From Pterobdella sp. o SKG-2022 (lineage: Eukaryota > Annelida > Clitellata > Hirudinida > Piscicolidae), in assembly GCA_964035795.1 (NCBI GenBank), contig OZ038321.1, forward strand, positions 14,191,971 to 14,255,970: a DNA stretch of 64,000 nt. The letters run 5' to 3'. This document shows positions 1-10,818 of the stretch, piece by piece (the first letter of the stretch is position 1; each line of letters begins with the position of its first letter). A program made the position numbers and the translations under genes. The notes under the pieces were generated by a model, which saw only the letters and a program-made list of their open reading frames with translations, had not been told where the DNA came from and did not search any database.

Positions 1-3000
1 TTCTTATGACTTTCTCTCTCATCTGTTTCTTCATCTTCAAAATCTTCATCATAATTTTGTTCGTCTACTTTTTTAACGTCTTTGCTTTCATCTTTATAAT
101 CTTCTGCATCTTTTGTATTTTTTTCTTCATTTTCATTATTTAAATTCTCATTTTTATAGCTTTCTTTTTCTTCTGCCTCTTCATCTTCATAATCTTCTTC
201 TTCTAAACCCCTATAACACTTGACGTCTTCACATGCTTCTTTTCCAATACTTTCTTCCTTTCTTACAACATTGTCATTCAATCTGTGTCATGTAGTCAAT
301 AATAAATATTTATTTTTTTACAAAATGATTAGAATTAGTAACTTCTCATGAATTCACTATAAATTGCAGTAAACGAAGTAAAAGCAATTAAACTAGAAAG
401 AAGGTTTAGTTAAATAGATAAGATTAATGGTTTTCTTTCAAGCATCCAAACAATTTTCTAATGGAATTGAATTCCAGACTGATGGTAGTTAAACTCATGT
501 TATCTCACGTTTGTATTGATTCTTCTTGTTTTTCATTCGTCTGCACACTGTTGGTTAATACTATGAATACTTTGCAAAATACATACCACTTAATTCAATT
601 ACAGCAATTGACAATACAATAACTGCCAACAAAACTTTTATCTAATTTCAATCAACTAAATTAACTTAAATGAGCTTAAACACTTGAATTAAACACTTTT
701 TCAAGCACAAGTTTTTATACTGTGAGTTCGACTTATGAAAAGCCTCGTAAGAGTAATGTAATGTGGTATTTATAAAACGCTTTTCCTTTATAGATCAAAA
801 TGCTTGCTACAAATTTAATGTAGCAAAAACACACTATGGAACAGGTGCTAATTGTCGGCTCACGCGGAATCAACCCCAGTAACTTTAGGTAATTAGCCTA
901 AAGCTCTATCTCTGAGCTATACGAGGCGACGTGTTGGATTTGAAATGTTTAATAAATTGTTTCATCAGTTTTTAAAGATAATAATTCTAACACAACTGTT
1001 GTATTGATATCAAACTGAATTTATACAAAAATTTCTTGTATTAACATCAATAAACTCACTTGTGATCACCTTCAGCAACCTTGTGTTTTTGTACCAAGCT
1101 GTAAATGGTTTATGTAGGAAGTAAATATTAAACTTAACAATAAAACGCTGAACCAATATAATTTCACCTCGTAACACTTTAATTTTTACTTAATACATGT
1201 TTATAGCAAATTTTTTATTCTTATAGAGCCAATGAGAGTAACGAAAAAATTTAGGCAATCATGCAACAAAACATGAAAGATTACACATGAAAAAAGTCTT
1301 ACTTGTTTTCGTTAATGTTCATATCATCATCCTCATTCTCTTCGTCTTCAGCCTCATCCATACTACAATTGAATGACCATATACCGTCAATATGTGATAA
1401 ACTAAAATAATTTGAAAGTAATCTTTCACAACTAAAAGAAACTGAACTTCCTTCTTGTTATAAAGGTATTCCTGCATCCTTCTTAACTGACTGTTAAATT
1501 GAAACCTAACAAGCCTAGATCCAGTGCATAATTGTCTTCAAGGAAAAAAAACCGGAAAGAAGGCTTGCATCTTTGTAGAGTCTGGTTGTGAATCTGGATT
1601 TTGTGTGAAGATTTGCTTTTAAATTTTTGTTCTTTGCGCACTAAATTGGTTCAGCAGGCCATGGCAGTACTCAGTATCCTTGGATTTGAGGTTTAACGTT
1701 TTAACCACTACGCTAACTGAGCCAACTGGTCTGAGAATATAATTGCCTTCCAGCCACTTAACGCTTTGCAAGTTAAAACTCAACTTATAAATTTCCTTTT
1801 GAGTTCGATTTAGTATCTAATCAATAGTTGAATATAAACTTGAAAAAAAAATAAAATTGTTTGGAAGAAAACTTAGTTTTTAGTTTTTTTGTCATAATTA
1901 TAAACATAATGAAACAAGAAGTTGATAAGCATCAAAACTAACGTGTAATCGTAACTACCGACCTCTTCGATAATGCTGCTAAGGTATCATTTAAAGTTGC
2001 AAGTATATTCATTAAAAGTATTTATTAAAAATAATTTATTGTCTCGAAATATTTTATTCTAAAGAACCTGAAGGAAAAAACCTATAAACATTTCAAACTG
2101 TTTTGAAACCTTTCATGAAAACAAAATACCATAAAAATAAGTTTTCTGACTTCTCCTTTCTCGTTGCATCTCCATGGCTTATGGATTCATTCTTTTCATT
2201 ACCATATTAATGATATTCAATGGAATAATTTTGTTATTCCATTGAATATCATTAATATGGGCATTTTCAATGAAGCGCCAAAGAATTTGCATCTTATTCA
2301 AGAGATATCGTCATATGTTCACACACATTAAATAAATTTTTTACGAAAGGTATAGATGTAAAATTAATAAATAATTAAATCACTATTTTGTATCCAAAAA
2401 ATAATCGATAATATTAAATGTTGATAACTATATTTACAAAAAACTCTCGAGATATCCTACTTTTCATCCTCTTCAGCTTCATCTTCCCTGCATAAATCAA
2501 ACAAATAAGTCAGTAGGACATTAAATAGCTGAGAAATTATGCTACATCGAATTTCAGTTTGAAAGTTTCGATTTCAAAAAAAGAATCAATATAACTTAAT
2601 GAAGTTTGTTTCAAAGTTTATATAAAATTGTAAGTTTTATCTAAAAAAAAGTTCACTTGAGCGAGTTAGGAGTTTCTTCAAATAATAGTTTAGTTTTTTC
2701 TCTTTTTACTTCTTTTTTTACTTCCCCTTCATTTTCACTCAAAATTTTTAATTTGTTTACATTAAAGGTTAGTTATTATTAATTAATATTCTTTTTTCAA
2801 TTCTAATGTCATTCTTTTATTTAAAAAGCATTACATATCAATTTTTGGTAACGATTGAAATTTTCAAGCATTTACAACAAATTAAAAACTGAGACGTATT
2901 GAAAACTACTAAAACCATTTGAACTGAAACAAAGTCAGATTTGTTCCAAAAGCCACAGTAAAATGAGTAATATTTCAGAAAAAAAGTTATTTTATTAAGA

Positions 3001-4149
3001 TACGAAGCTTTTCGTTATCAACGTTGATAACGAAAGGCTTCGTATCTCAGTCAGGTTTGTTCTAATGTAATAAGACTACATCATGTTGCACATCCTTCAA
3101 ATATCATTCCTCACTCAGAAAAATCGGCAAAAGCTGTTTTGTTTGACTTGATCTTTGAATTTAGATACTTCCTGCAGAATGAATGATTTTCCAATAGTAT
3201 TTTTTCTTATATTTAATATAATATAATTATATTACTCAATATAAAGTCGAAACCTTTGCAAACATCCATTGAATGTTTGGTTTTGTGCGAAGTTTGAGTA
3301 ATTTTCAGTGTGATAAGTTTGATAGATTTTATATTTGTTGTTATATCTTAATAAATTGAAAAAATTAGATGTATGAGGTTTGAATATATTTCAGCTTTAA
3401 TGAGGTTCAGAAATATGAGAAACATATACAAATATTCTTAGCTTTGAAAAAACACAAATGCCAAGAACATCTTTTAGCATTGATAAAACCGTAACTTAAA
3501 TCTGAGTTACAATATTTTGAGTTTTCATCATGGAGTTTTTCAACTTTTAAATTATAAAACATCGAAAAAGTATCAAACGTTACTTGATTTGGCTTATATT
3601 TGGTTTTGATTCGTTTATCACTGTCAAAACGAAAAATTTATTCATAAATCTCTTTAGGACTAAAATTCATAATTTTGATTTGTATTGTTAGTTTTGCTAG
3701 GTATTTTAAAACTATCTGGTGAAAAACAACAAACGCTAGGGTCTGATTTCATTCAACAGAAAACTAATAAAAACTAATCGCTTTCACTACTATGTTGAAT
3801 AAAATTCAAAAGATTTACATTTCCTCATAGCAGTGTTATTATCATGGTAATCTGCTTCTTCGCGGTTTCTACATTCAAGGAGCAAGTCGAGGAAGTTTGA
3901 AATAAACAAAGAGATTTTTACAGGCTTCTTAATCAATACCTCTCTGCTTATAAGACTCATCAGTTTGGTGAACTCCTTCGGCAACTTCTCTTCAATAACT
4001 TTCTTTTCTTTATCGATTTGTTCACGCATATTGTGTCTTATTAAGAACTGGTTATTTTCGGCATCTTTGTCTTTCTTACTCTTCAATATTCTGTCTTGAA
4101 TCCACGTTTTATTTCCCATGTATGTTGGACATTTCTCACCCATTTTCAA
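1..4149 (-). CDS. RIIa/Dpy-30-like N-terminal domain protein with long acidic tail (partial, runs off left edge)
   Basis: Minus-strand gene whose 5' exon is 4149..3819. It encodes a lysine-rich lead-in and then a helix-helix segment (about residues 60-100, 'EFTKLMSLISREVL' then 'FLDLLLECRNREE') resembling the RIIa dimerisation/docking fold of SPA17, ropporin and similar ciliary or sperm proteins. Downstream minus-strand exons that fit by splice site and phase are about 2737..2657, 2487..2461 (27 nt), 1362..1303 and 282..1. All enter in phase 2, three leave in phase 2, and they encode a Glu/Asp/Lys-rich tail (for example 'EDEAEEDE', 'DEAEDEENEDDD'). The reading frame is still open at base 1. 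The join between the first exon (best donor leaves phase 1) and the 2737 exon (needs phase 2) does not work, so an exon is missing or mis-set. Function in cilia or sperm is only inferred from the domain. The start could be either of two Met codons six bases apart (4149 or 4143). Confidence 0.5.
755..931 (-). repeat. tRNA-derived SINE, copy a
   Basis: Read on the minus strand, the right-hand end (about 931 to 855) is a degenerate tRNA-like head and the left end is a tail with the motif 'GCGTTTTATAAATACCACAT'. It is clearly homologous to copies at 23221, 31528 and 55571 across the whole length, including a shared middle 'AGCACCTGTTCCA' on the minus strand. It lies in an intron of the left-edge gene and directly abuts a fragment (about 713-753) resembling one arm of the palindromic MITE family A. 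Confidence 0.8.
2202..2260. repeat. Perfect 27-bp inverted repeat (hairpin)
   Basis: Bases 2202-2228 are the exact reverse complement of 2234-2260, with a 5-base spacer. It is in an intron of the left-edge gene. No homologous copy was seen elsewhere in the window. Confidence 0.9.
2999..3046. repeat. Near-perfect 24-bp palindrome with MITE family A motif
   Basis: Two 24-base arms with one mismatch and no spacer, containing 'CGAAGCTTTTCGTTA', the arm motif of the larger palindromic elements at 16683 and 34575. It is probably a deletion remnant of that family. Confidence 0.85.
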
Positions 4150-4521
4150 TTTTTATCGAATATCTCAAATATTTCTACTGAAAATTCATAATATAAATAA
4201 ACTTTTGAACGTCACATCAAATAGGGATTTAAAGTTATAAGTACATTTAAAATTTTTTTAAAGAAATTTCAATCTTTTGCTTTAAATAAATATGATTTAT
4301 CGGAAAAAAATTTTTTATTAAATGTTAATTTATTCAAATTTTTTCAATACATTCACGTATATAACTTCTACTAGTACCATCAAAGAGCTAGTCATACAGT
4401 ATTATAATTATCAACTTGTGTGTTAGCTTACATTGAATAACTATATTGAGCAAGTTTACAAATAATGTGTTTTTAAATACAGGTGAGCATTCAAAAGTAA
4501 AATAAACACTAATATAACAAA
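4150..4521. promoter_or_regulatory. Presumed shared promoter interval between two divergent genes
   Basis: 372 bases separate the start codons of the left-edge gene (minus) and the CD164-like gene (plus). The interval is plain A+T-rich sequence with no repeat recognised. Its promoter role is inferred from gene orientation only; no core element was identified. Confidence 0.35.
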
Positions 4522-4810
4522 ATGCTGTCAGTCTTATTTTTAATTTTGTCTTTAGGTTCTGCTTGTGGTAAGACTTACAGAATCATGAGTTCATAATAAA
4601 TATTACTTATCCTTCAAAGGTACTAAACGTTTAGATAAACTTTTGATTTGATTTGAAGGTATTTCAACGTGTGAGAGAGCATTCAATTCCAACTCATTCT
4701 TGGGTGGCATGATCTTATCAGTCTTTTGCCTAGTTTCAATATTTTTTGTAGTCAAGTTCATGAAAAAAAAGAGGCCAATAGTTTTTCATATCCCTATAGA
4801 AACAATCTGA
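4522..4810 (+). CDS. Miniature CD164-like type I membrane protein
   Basis: Two exons, 4522-4567 and 4659-4810, joined in phase 1, predict a 65-residue protein. Exon 1 is a signal peptide ('MLSVLFLILSLGSACG', donor GTAAGA). Exon 2 gives a short Cys-containing stub, then 'FNSNSFLGGMIL', a hydrophobic membrane segment, a basic stop-transfer 'KFMKKKRP' and a short cytosolic tail. The pattern F-x3-SF-x-GG-x2-L before a membrane helix is that of the sialomucin CD164 family C-terminus, here with almost no mucin ectodomain. A homologous terminal exon in the same phase lies at 7348-7544. The CD164 link rests on one motif and is tentative; an unrelated small membrane protein is possible. An upstream mucin-coding exon could have been missed, but exon 1 already supplies a signal peptide. 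Confidence 0.55.
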
Positions 4811-5529
4811 CAACAATTGGAATGAAAAGGGTTATCAGTATTTTCGTGTTTCAATCACAATATTTATAAACACTTTCTGAACTGATTTTAATAAAAATTC
4901 TTTTACATGTGGGTTTTGGTATAATGAATTAAAACTCATAAGAGATAATATAGTGCTGATTATTAAAGCTTGTTTACCTCTAGTATTTCAAATAAATTTT
5001 GGCCATAAACAAACTTTTATTATTAAATGGTCTTATTAAAAAGCTTTCAAGAAATTCATAATTTGAAACAACATAACGTTCAAAAAACAGTTTCTTTATA
5101 AAGTTATTTGAAACTTGCCGGAGCAAAACCTGCTCAAAATAATTCGCGCATCTAAAAGATGTGGCAATGAAAATAAATTATTGAGACTTTTTCAGCTTTT
5201 TTTCATTTCAGTGGTTATTATCAAAAACAATAAACATTAAATGTTATTTTTTGAAAAATTTGTCAAAAATTAAAGCAACTGTCAGAGAAAAAGTAGGTGA
5301 AGTTCAAAATGAAAGGTTTGGAGCAACATAAATATTACCAAGCAGCTGGAAGGATCCGAATCGGCAATGTTTTATTTTATAAATTATTATAAACATTCAA
5401 AGTCGAAAAAACGCATCAAAGGAGATATTTTTAACGAGGAATATCGTCAACAACTATTAAATAGTTGCTATATCTGACTTGCTGCATATACCGTAAACAC
5501 GTTGTAAAGTAGCCATAAAGTAGCAAGAA

Positions 5530-5850
5530 AAAGTTTGTAACGGTTCTTGAAGTTATTTATTCTGACGAAAAAAAATTTAATTTTTTCGAACGACAAGAAA
5601 ATTAGTACTAAAAATATAATTCAGGAAAGATTAAAAAATTTATAATAAGCATGTTGGTTCAAGAGGGTTTCTTATGGTATTAAGTAGCGTTAGTGTGAAA
5701 GAAGAGATCGACTTAGGGACTTTGATAAAAAACCAAAACGTTATAAAGTACTTGAGAGTATTATTAAATTGTTCATTAACCAATTTTATTTTAACAAGCT
5801 CAAGTTTGAAAAGACATGTCAAAACAAGCAACATCATTGTTTAGCAACAA
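5530..5850 (+). pseudogene. Degenerate Tc1/mariner-type transposase
   Basis: Plus-strand reading gives 'VIYSDEKKFNFF' (5547-5602 region), matching the Tc1 catalytic block that in active enzymes reads V-x-FSDES-x-FN. About 45 bases later 'HVGSRGFLMV' and 'NQNVIKYLRVLL' match the following Tc1 blocks (GGGSIMVWG; NAEKYIEVLE). Stops and frameshifts break it and the window between blocks is eroded. I could not find convincing terminal inverted repeats. It lies between the two CD164-like terminal exons. Confidence 0.6.
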
Positions 5851-6675
5851 AAAATTAATACTCTTATAAAGAAATCCAAAAAACAGACGAATTAAAAATA
5901 AAATCTTCGGGATTTTCTGATGAAATTGTTTCTCAGAAAAAAATATTTTTATTGCATTTGAGACCTCTTAAGCGCCATTAATTGTGCCTGAGAGAGTATG
6001 CCTCAAAATTAGTTCAAAGCTATGCAAGTTTTTAGCTATAGTTTCATTAAAATATTTAATATTTGAATTTTTTATAAAATATAGATTAAATAAATATTTT
6101 ATAAAAAATATCAATTTTCTCAAGAGTTATTTATAAAATTGGGGAGGAGCGAAGTGGAATTTTAATGTTGAATGACATTGATTGTTATGCTAGCGTCCTT
6201 AAGCTTAATTGTTCAAAACAATTCAATCAGTTCAGGCAGGGCATGAAGGTTTTTACGTTTATTTAACTACTGAAAATTTTGATTACGTTTTCGTTTTTTT
6301 GAAAATAATTGTGCTAATCAACTATTAAAAAACAAAGATTCATCATAAGGCGTAGTCACGTGCAGGTGACAAGCTACTATGCAACTTACAACACTCACCA
6401 CAACACACTCGAGTTAGTGATCTACTCGTATTAATGATATAGCATCGTGGAAAGGTTGAGCTTTGAAAATTTTTAATATGATCGCTCGTAAAGTATATGG
6501 TGCCTAAGTTTGATTTTGGAACATTATTTGAAATTATATATAGTGGTCGTTTAGTTATCGGATCATTCACCATTATTTGGAACTTGAGAAGTTTTCCTAT
6601 GTGAGTTTTCTCGAAAAATTTGCATAGCAAAACTGTTTTCAAAAACTTCCGTAAGACAAAGAAATAAACTGAATA

Positions 6676-6766
6676 ATATATACTTTTTTAAACTTGCATT
6701 ATCAAGTATACAAACTTTGAGTTGATAATGTAAGTTTAATTTACGAAAAGCTATGTATATTTAATT
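6676..6766. repeat. Palindromic MITE family A remnant
   Basis: A 16-base inverted pair (one mismatch, 'AAACTTGCATTATCAA' against its complement near 6724-6739) surrounds 'GTATACAAACTTTGA', followed by 'TTACGAAAAGCT'. These blocks (TTATCAAGTATACAAACTT; TTACGAAAAGC) also occur in the inverted repeats bounding the Penelope-like element at 12394 and 16158 and in the palindromes at 16683 and 34575. Confidence 0.65.
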
Positions 6767-7347
6767 AGATAAATTTTTTTGATTTGAATCGTTTTCGTAT
6801 AAAACTAACTTAGTTTTTCATAATTATAAATAAAGGGAAAAATTGAATTGATTGCATAGCTCGTATTAATTTCATCAATGAAAAAGCAGTGCTTATTAAA
6901 AGCACGAGGCTTTACATGGAAAAACTGAATTCTTTTTATTATATTGATAGTTTTACGTCTACTTCTATTTTAGCATAGAAGTTGGAACAAAAATTAAGTC
7001 TAATGTTAGAACGGGTATAAAGGAAATTTAGGCCTCAACTTTTCGAACTAATTGGTAATGAGGTTTGCGAACTTTGAGAAGGTTGGTTAAATGCTTCTTA
7101 GAATAGTTGGAATGATTTTTACTATACTTTACATTTTATTCAGCAATACTGAATAGAAGTTAAAGTGAAAAATAAAACACCACATATAATGTAATTTAAT
7201 TAGTTTTAGCTATTTTTTTCTGCAAAACTTTAATGATGATCTAGGCGTAAAATTTTTTTCTAGTTTCTCAAAAAAGAAAAATTTGTTTATAAAACAACTT
7301 TTATTAGTCAGTTGATCTAATTTTTCATTAAAAAACCATTAAAACAG

Positions 7348-7544
7348 GTTCCATCACATGTAACAGATTCTGGAACCCATTTTCCTTTTATGGAGGATTG
7401 ATTCTCGGAATCCTCTCGGTGCTTATGATATTTGTGCTTTATGCTGTATTGACCAGTCGAAAACCAATATTTGTGCAAGGATTTTTATTTATAAAAAAAG
7501 TTAAAAAACAATTTGCAAAAATTTTCTGTAAAGTTTTTAGTTGA
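7348..7544 (+). CDS. Second CD164-like terminal exon (alternative exon or remnant duplicate)
   Basis: An acceptor (AAAACAG) opens a reading frame that, like exon 4659-4810, enters in phase 1 with GT and starts with a similar Cys stub, then 'FWNPFSFYGGLILG', a membrane segment, 'LTSRKPI', and a basic tail ending at a stop at 7542-7544. It would splice in frame to the signal-peptide exon 4522-4567, giving an 80-residue isoform. No convincing private signal-peptide exon was found between 4811 and 7347; a 21-codon Met-starting hydrophobic ORF at 7091 stops before any donor. It is either a mutually exclusive last exon or a duplicated gene that lost its first exon. Confidence 0.5.
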
Positions 7545-7642
7545 AGTTTGAATATTTTTGTTTTTTAAATAAACATTCGAAAATTTGACCTTCAAACTAA
7601 CTTCACTTTTCACCGTTAAATATTTTGTTTTATCGGTAAAAA

Positions 7643-8904
7643 ATGTTATTGTGTATCAAAGATGATTCTTTTTTGGTCGAAACTGATAAGACATTAATGG
7701 AAAATACTTTGAAGTTGGGTACAAAGGGATTTTTAGCAGGTGAATTTATTTTTAGATATATAGCATTAGGTTTGAACGATGTTTTCAAAACGATATTAAT
7801 AAATAATTTCCAGGAGTGGTGACATCGCTCTATACATTGAATAATAATTTTACGTCGAGACCTTTGCTTAATTCTATGGGCATAATGTTTGGAAGATATG
7901 CTTTGCCTTTCGGTATACTTATTTCTAAAACAATTTTTGCATAAATCATTTCATGTAAAAGCAAAATAAAATAATTAATTAAAAAGGTGCGACTGCTGCT
8001 GTATTTGCTTCAACTACTTCTCTAATGGATGACTGGAGAGGAAAAAACAAGGCACATACAAATGCAGCTATAGGTGGATTTCTTGGTGGGATTGTGTATG
8101 GATCTAAATGTGAGTTCATCTTTTTTTTTACCATCGAATTAAAATTTAACTTCTTTCTATGAATGTTGTTTATTTCTAGATTTTTTCAAGATTTATGAAG
8201 TTATTTAAGAATTTTTCAAGATCAAACTTTATTTTAAAATTAATTTTTTTTTCAAGGAATAAATCTATTTGAATGTTAAAATATCTAAATATACCCATAA
8301 GAAAGAGTATTTTAAAAGTTTATATTAAATAGGTTATAAATTGAAAATTCTATGAGCAAAAATTTAAAACTTTTGAACATTTAGCATGAGAAAAGACTAA
8401 AAAATTTAAATGATGTATCAAATTAAGTCAATAAGAAATACAAAATGGAATGCTATTTAAAATGGAATATCTAGCCACAAAACGAATGCAAGAGGAAATT
8501 ACCTAAAACTATTGCCATTAATATCACTTTAATCTCAGAGTTGCATTTCATCATGGGATCAAATATCAAGATGGTATTTTAATTGAACAGTGAAAAATAA
8601 AATGCAGGGTTAAACCTAAATCTCTTAAAAAACAAATATCAAAATTTTGAGAAAAAAATTAATTAAACTAAAGTTTCATTCATTGTTCTCATGATTTCAT
8701 GATAGATGGCATCAAAACATGATTTATTTCATCACAACAGATAGAAGCCCCTCAAAATGCCTGACGATGGGTCTTCAACTGGCAGCCTTGGCTTTTATAG
8801 TGAGGCTTGGTTTGACTATGGATTCAAACAGCGTAGAAAAAACTGAAATAGCCAAGCTTAATGATCAAATTTATATTAGCAGTTATGCAAACTTGAGAAA
8901 TTAA
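7643..8904 (+). CDS. NDUFA11: NDUFA11-like (B14.7) mitochondrial complex I subunit
   Basis: Four exons, 7643-7739, 7814-7912, 7987-8109 and 8741-8904, join in matching phases to 160 residues. The product is a Tim17-family four-helix membrane protein: 'GTKGFLAGVVTSLY', then 'FGRYALPFGATAAVFASTTSLMDDWRGK', split by exon ends, and 'NAAIGGFLGGIVYGS'. The last two correspond to the conserved complex I B14.7 blocks (A-x-F-x-x-TT-C-x-S; N-x-F-x-GG-x-x-GG-x-x-x-G-x). It would act in the inner mitochondrial membrane as an accessory subunit of NADH dehydrogenase. The C-terminal exon is less conserved. A polyadenylation signal AATAAA sits at 9024-9029. It lies 98 bases after the CD164-like exon on the same strand and convergent to the PAQR gene. 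TIMM17/22/23 proteins are the main alternative, but the central block fits NDUFA11 better. Confidence 0.7.
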
Positions 8905-9202
8905 TATAATTTAGGTTATAATATCAAAGATGAAAAATGGTTGTTAAATTGGCAAGATCAATAAGCTAAACAATAACATTGATATATATATATAATTTCT
9001 TTCGAATATAAAAATTTTTGTGTAATAAAAAGTGAAAGTGAATACAATTTATCCTAAACAAGTAATTGCATTTAACAATAAAATATGGCTGAAATTCATC
9101 CCTACATATTGAGAATAAATACTGCAGTAAAATGTACAACTAGCTAGATAAAACAAAGTGAAATTGAGAAAAAGTCATCAAAATTGACTAGAAATTTTTG
9201 AT

Positions 9203-10361
9203 TTACTCGGTTTTCTTTGGAAACTCATTTTTTATCTTTTTTTTCATGTATAAATAAAAGAAGAATATGCACAACAAATTGAAAAACCACAAAAAAAGTA
9301 TGGGACCAGATGAATACAAGAATGTGGGTTGTGGCCTACTGCGGATCTGATTTTCAAAAATTTTAAAATCAGTGTAAACACTGTCAAGTTGTACACAACT
9401 TGTAATGGTGATACATATGTGGAAGAGTTGATGACTCACTGCAAAATGATCACATAAACCAATAGGGGCACAACATTCAGGGAAGTTATTAGTGAAGAAA
9501 AAAGCACTGAGAATAAACCAAAACATGTGTTGAGAATGAAGTTCAAGAGAATGAATGCATTCACTGTGGTAGATGCAATAATAGAGCTTTTGGAAAAGAG
9601 GAGTTATGATGATGACATACATGGTTGCTATGGGTAGTATCTGCCAGATAGTCCTTGTAAATGGATATGGCTTTGCAAACATAGTCTTAGATACTATGCA
9701 ACCCAAAGAAACTCCACATGAGAGAAAAATAGATATGTAATAAAGAATCAGTGTTGTTGCATTATACAATTCATTATCACTGGTGTATTCTAAAAACATG
9801 AATGCACTATAAAGACTATAAAAACTTACACCCATATAGTCAAACATAAATACTACATAGTGAGCTATTTCAGATTTTGATTGAAAACAGTGAGCAAATG
9901 CACTGAGAATGAACATTAAAATAATTGCTATAATGCCATTGAGCAGAGGCCAAGTATATGCATCATTCATAAAATCAAGAGTTTCAGAGTAATCTTTCAT
10001 CTTTTTACAAATAAGAGCTGCTGCCACCAAATGAGACCAAACATTTACTGATTCATTATGCAACTGGAAAATGCTCTTGAAATAGTACAACCATGATCGG
10101 CCAATCTTTCGATATCCTCTGATAACAAATGGCTCATGATAGACGTTGGGTACTTTATGCATACACGTTGTATGTTTCGTTAGTTTTTTCATTAAAGCAC
10201 CTTGAAATTAGTTTTAATAAATATTAAAAAAATGCCCAAATTTTTACAATATTTTCATATTCTGAAAAATCTTTACCTTGATATGTACAGTTGATAGTAC
10301 ATTTTTCAAAAGGATCAATATACTTTTCACAAACGTCTTCTTTTTGAGCATGTTTTGTCAT
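9203..10361 (-). CDS. PAQR family receptor (membrane progestin receptor type)
   Basis: Two exons on the minus strand, 10361..10277 and 10200..9203, phase 1 join, 360 residues. The N-terminal block 'EPFVIRGYRKIG' followed by 'SIFQLHNESVNVWSHL' is the PAQR signature (E-P-x-I-x-x-GYR ... HNE-x-x-NVW-x-HL). Further blocks are 'HCFQSKSEIAHYVVFMFDYMGVS' (split over helices 2-3) and the C-terminal 'CDHFAVSHQLFHI', which with the earlier HCFQSKS block supplies the conserved His residues of the putative zinc site. Seven hydrophobic helices are visible. The order and wording of the motifs fit the mPR branch (PAQR5-9) rather than adiponectin receptors: seven-helix plasma-membrane steroid receptors. The alternative start at 10192, in the second exon, would lose 32 residues. 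Head-to-head with WARS2. Confidence 0.9.
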
Positions 10362-10818
10362 TTTGATAAACTATTCAATATTCAAATTATTAAAAAAATC
10401 CATCTTGTAAGCAAAGCATTTGCAAAAAAATATTTTTAAATATATATAATGTTGATAATTTATGAAATCATAATTTTTAAAAAGGCTGGACGAGCATTCA
10501 ATATTTCTTTATATTGAACTGTTTTAGTATTTGATACAATTATTTGTTTGAAAAGTATTATAAAAATCAAATTCAGTTTTAAAAAAAATATTGTAATTTA
10601 AAGCTTGAGTTCGCTTTTAAATTTGATCTTGCAAGTCTAAAAATGAAATTGATGTTGGAAAGTATGTATTTGAATTTGGTAAGAAAGAAAACCCGATATT
10701 TAATTAAAAACTTTGTAAGTGATACAAAAAGTACTAGCACACAAGTTGGCAATTCTTGCATTCTTAATTTTATTAATTATCCTTATATGGCGATTAATCT
10801 AAAAAATAAATTTTTTTA
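10362..10818. promoter_or_regulatory. Presumed bidirectional promoter, PAQR / WARS2
   Basis: 457 bases between the two divergent start codons. A+T-rich, no repeat recognised, no core element identified. Role inferred from orientation. Confidence 0.4.

Noticed and set aside
6343..6642. Minus-strand 99-codon ORF
   Set aside because: No family motif, signal or neighbour supports it; it lies in a repeat-bearing intron-like interval. I could not exclude an orphan gene but have no positive evidence.
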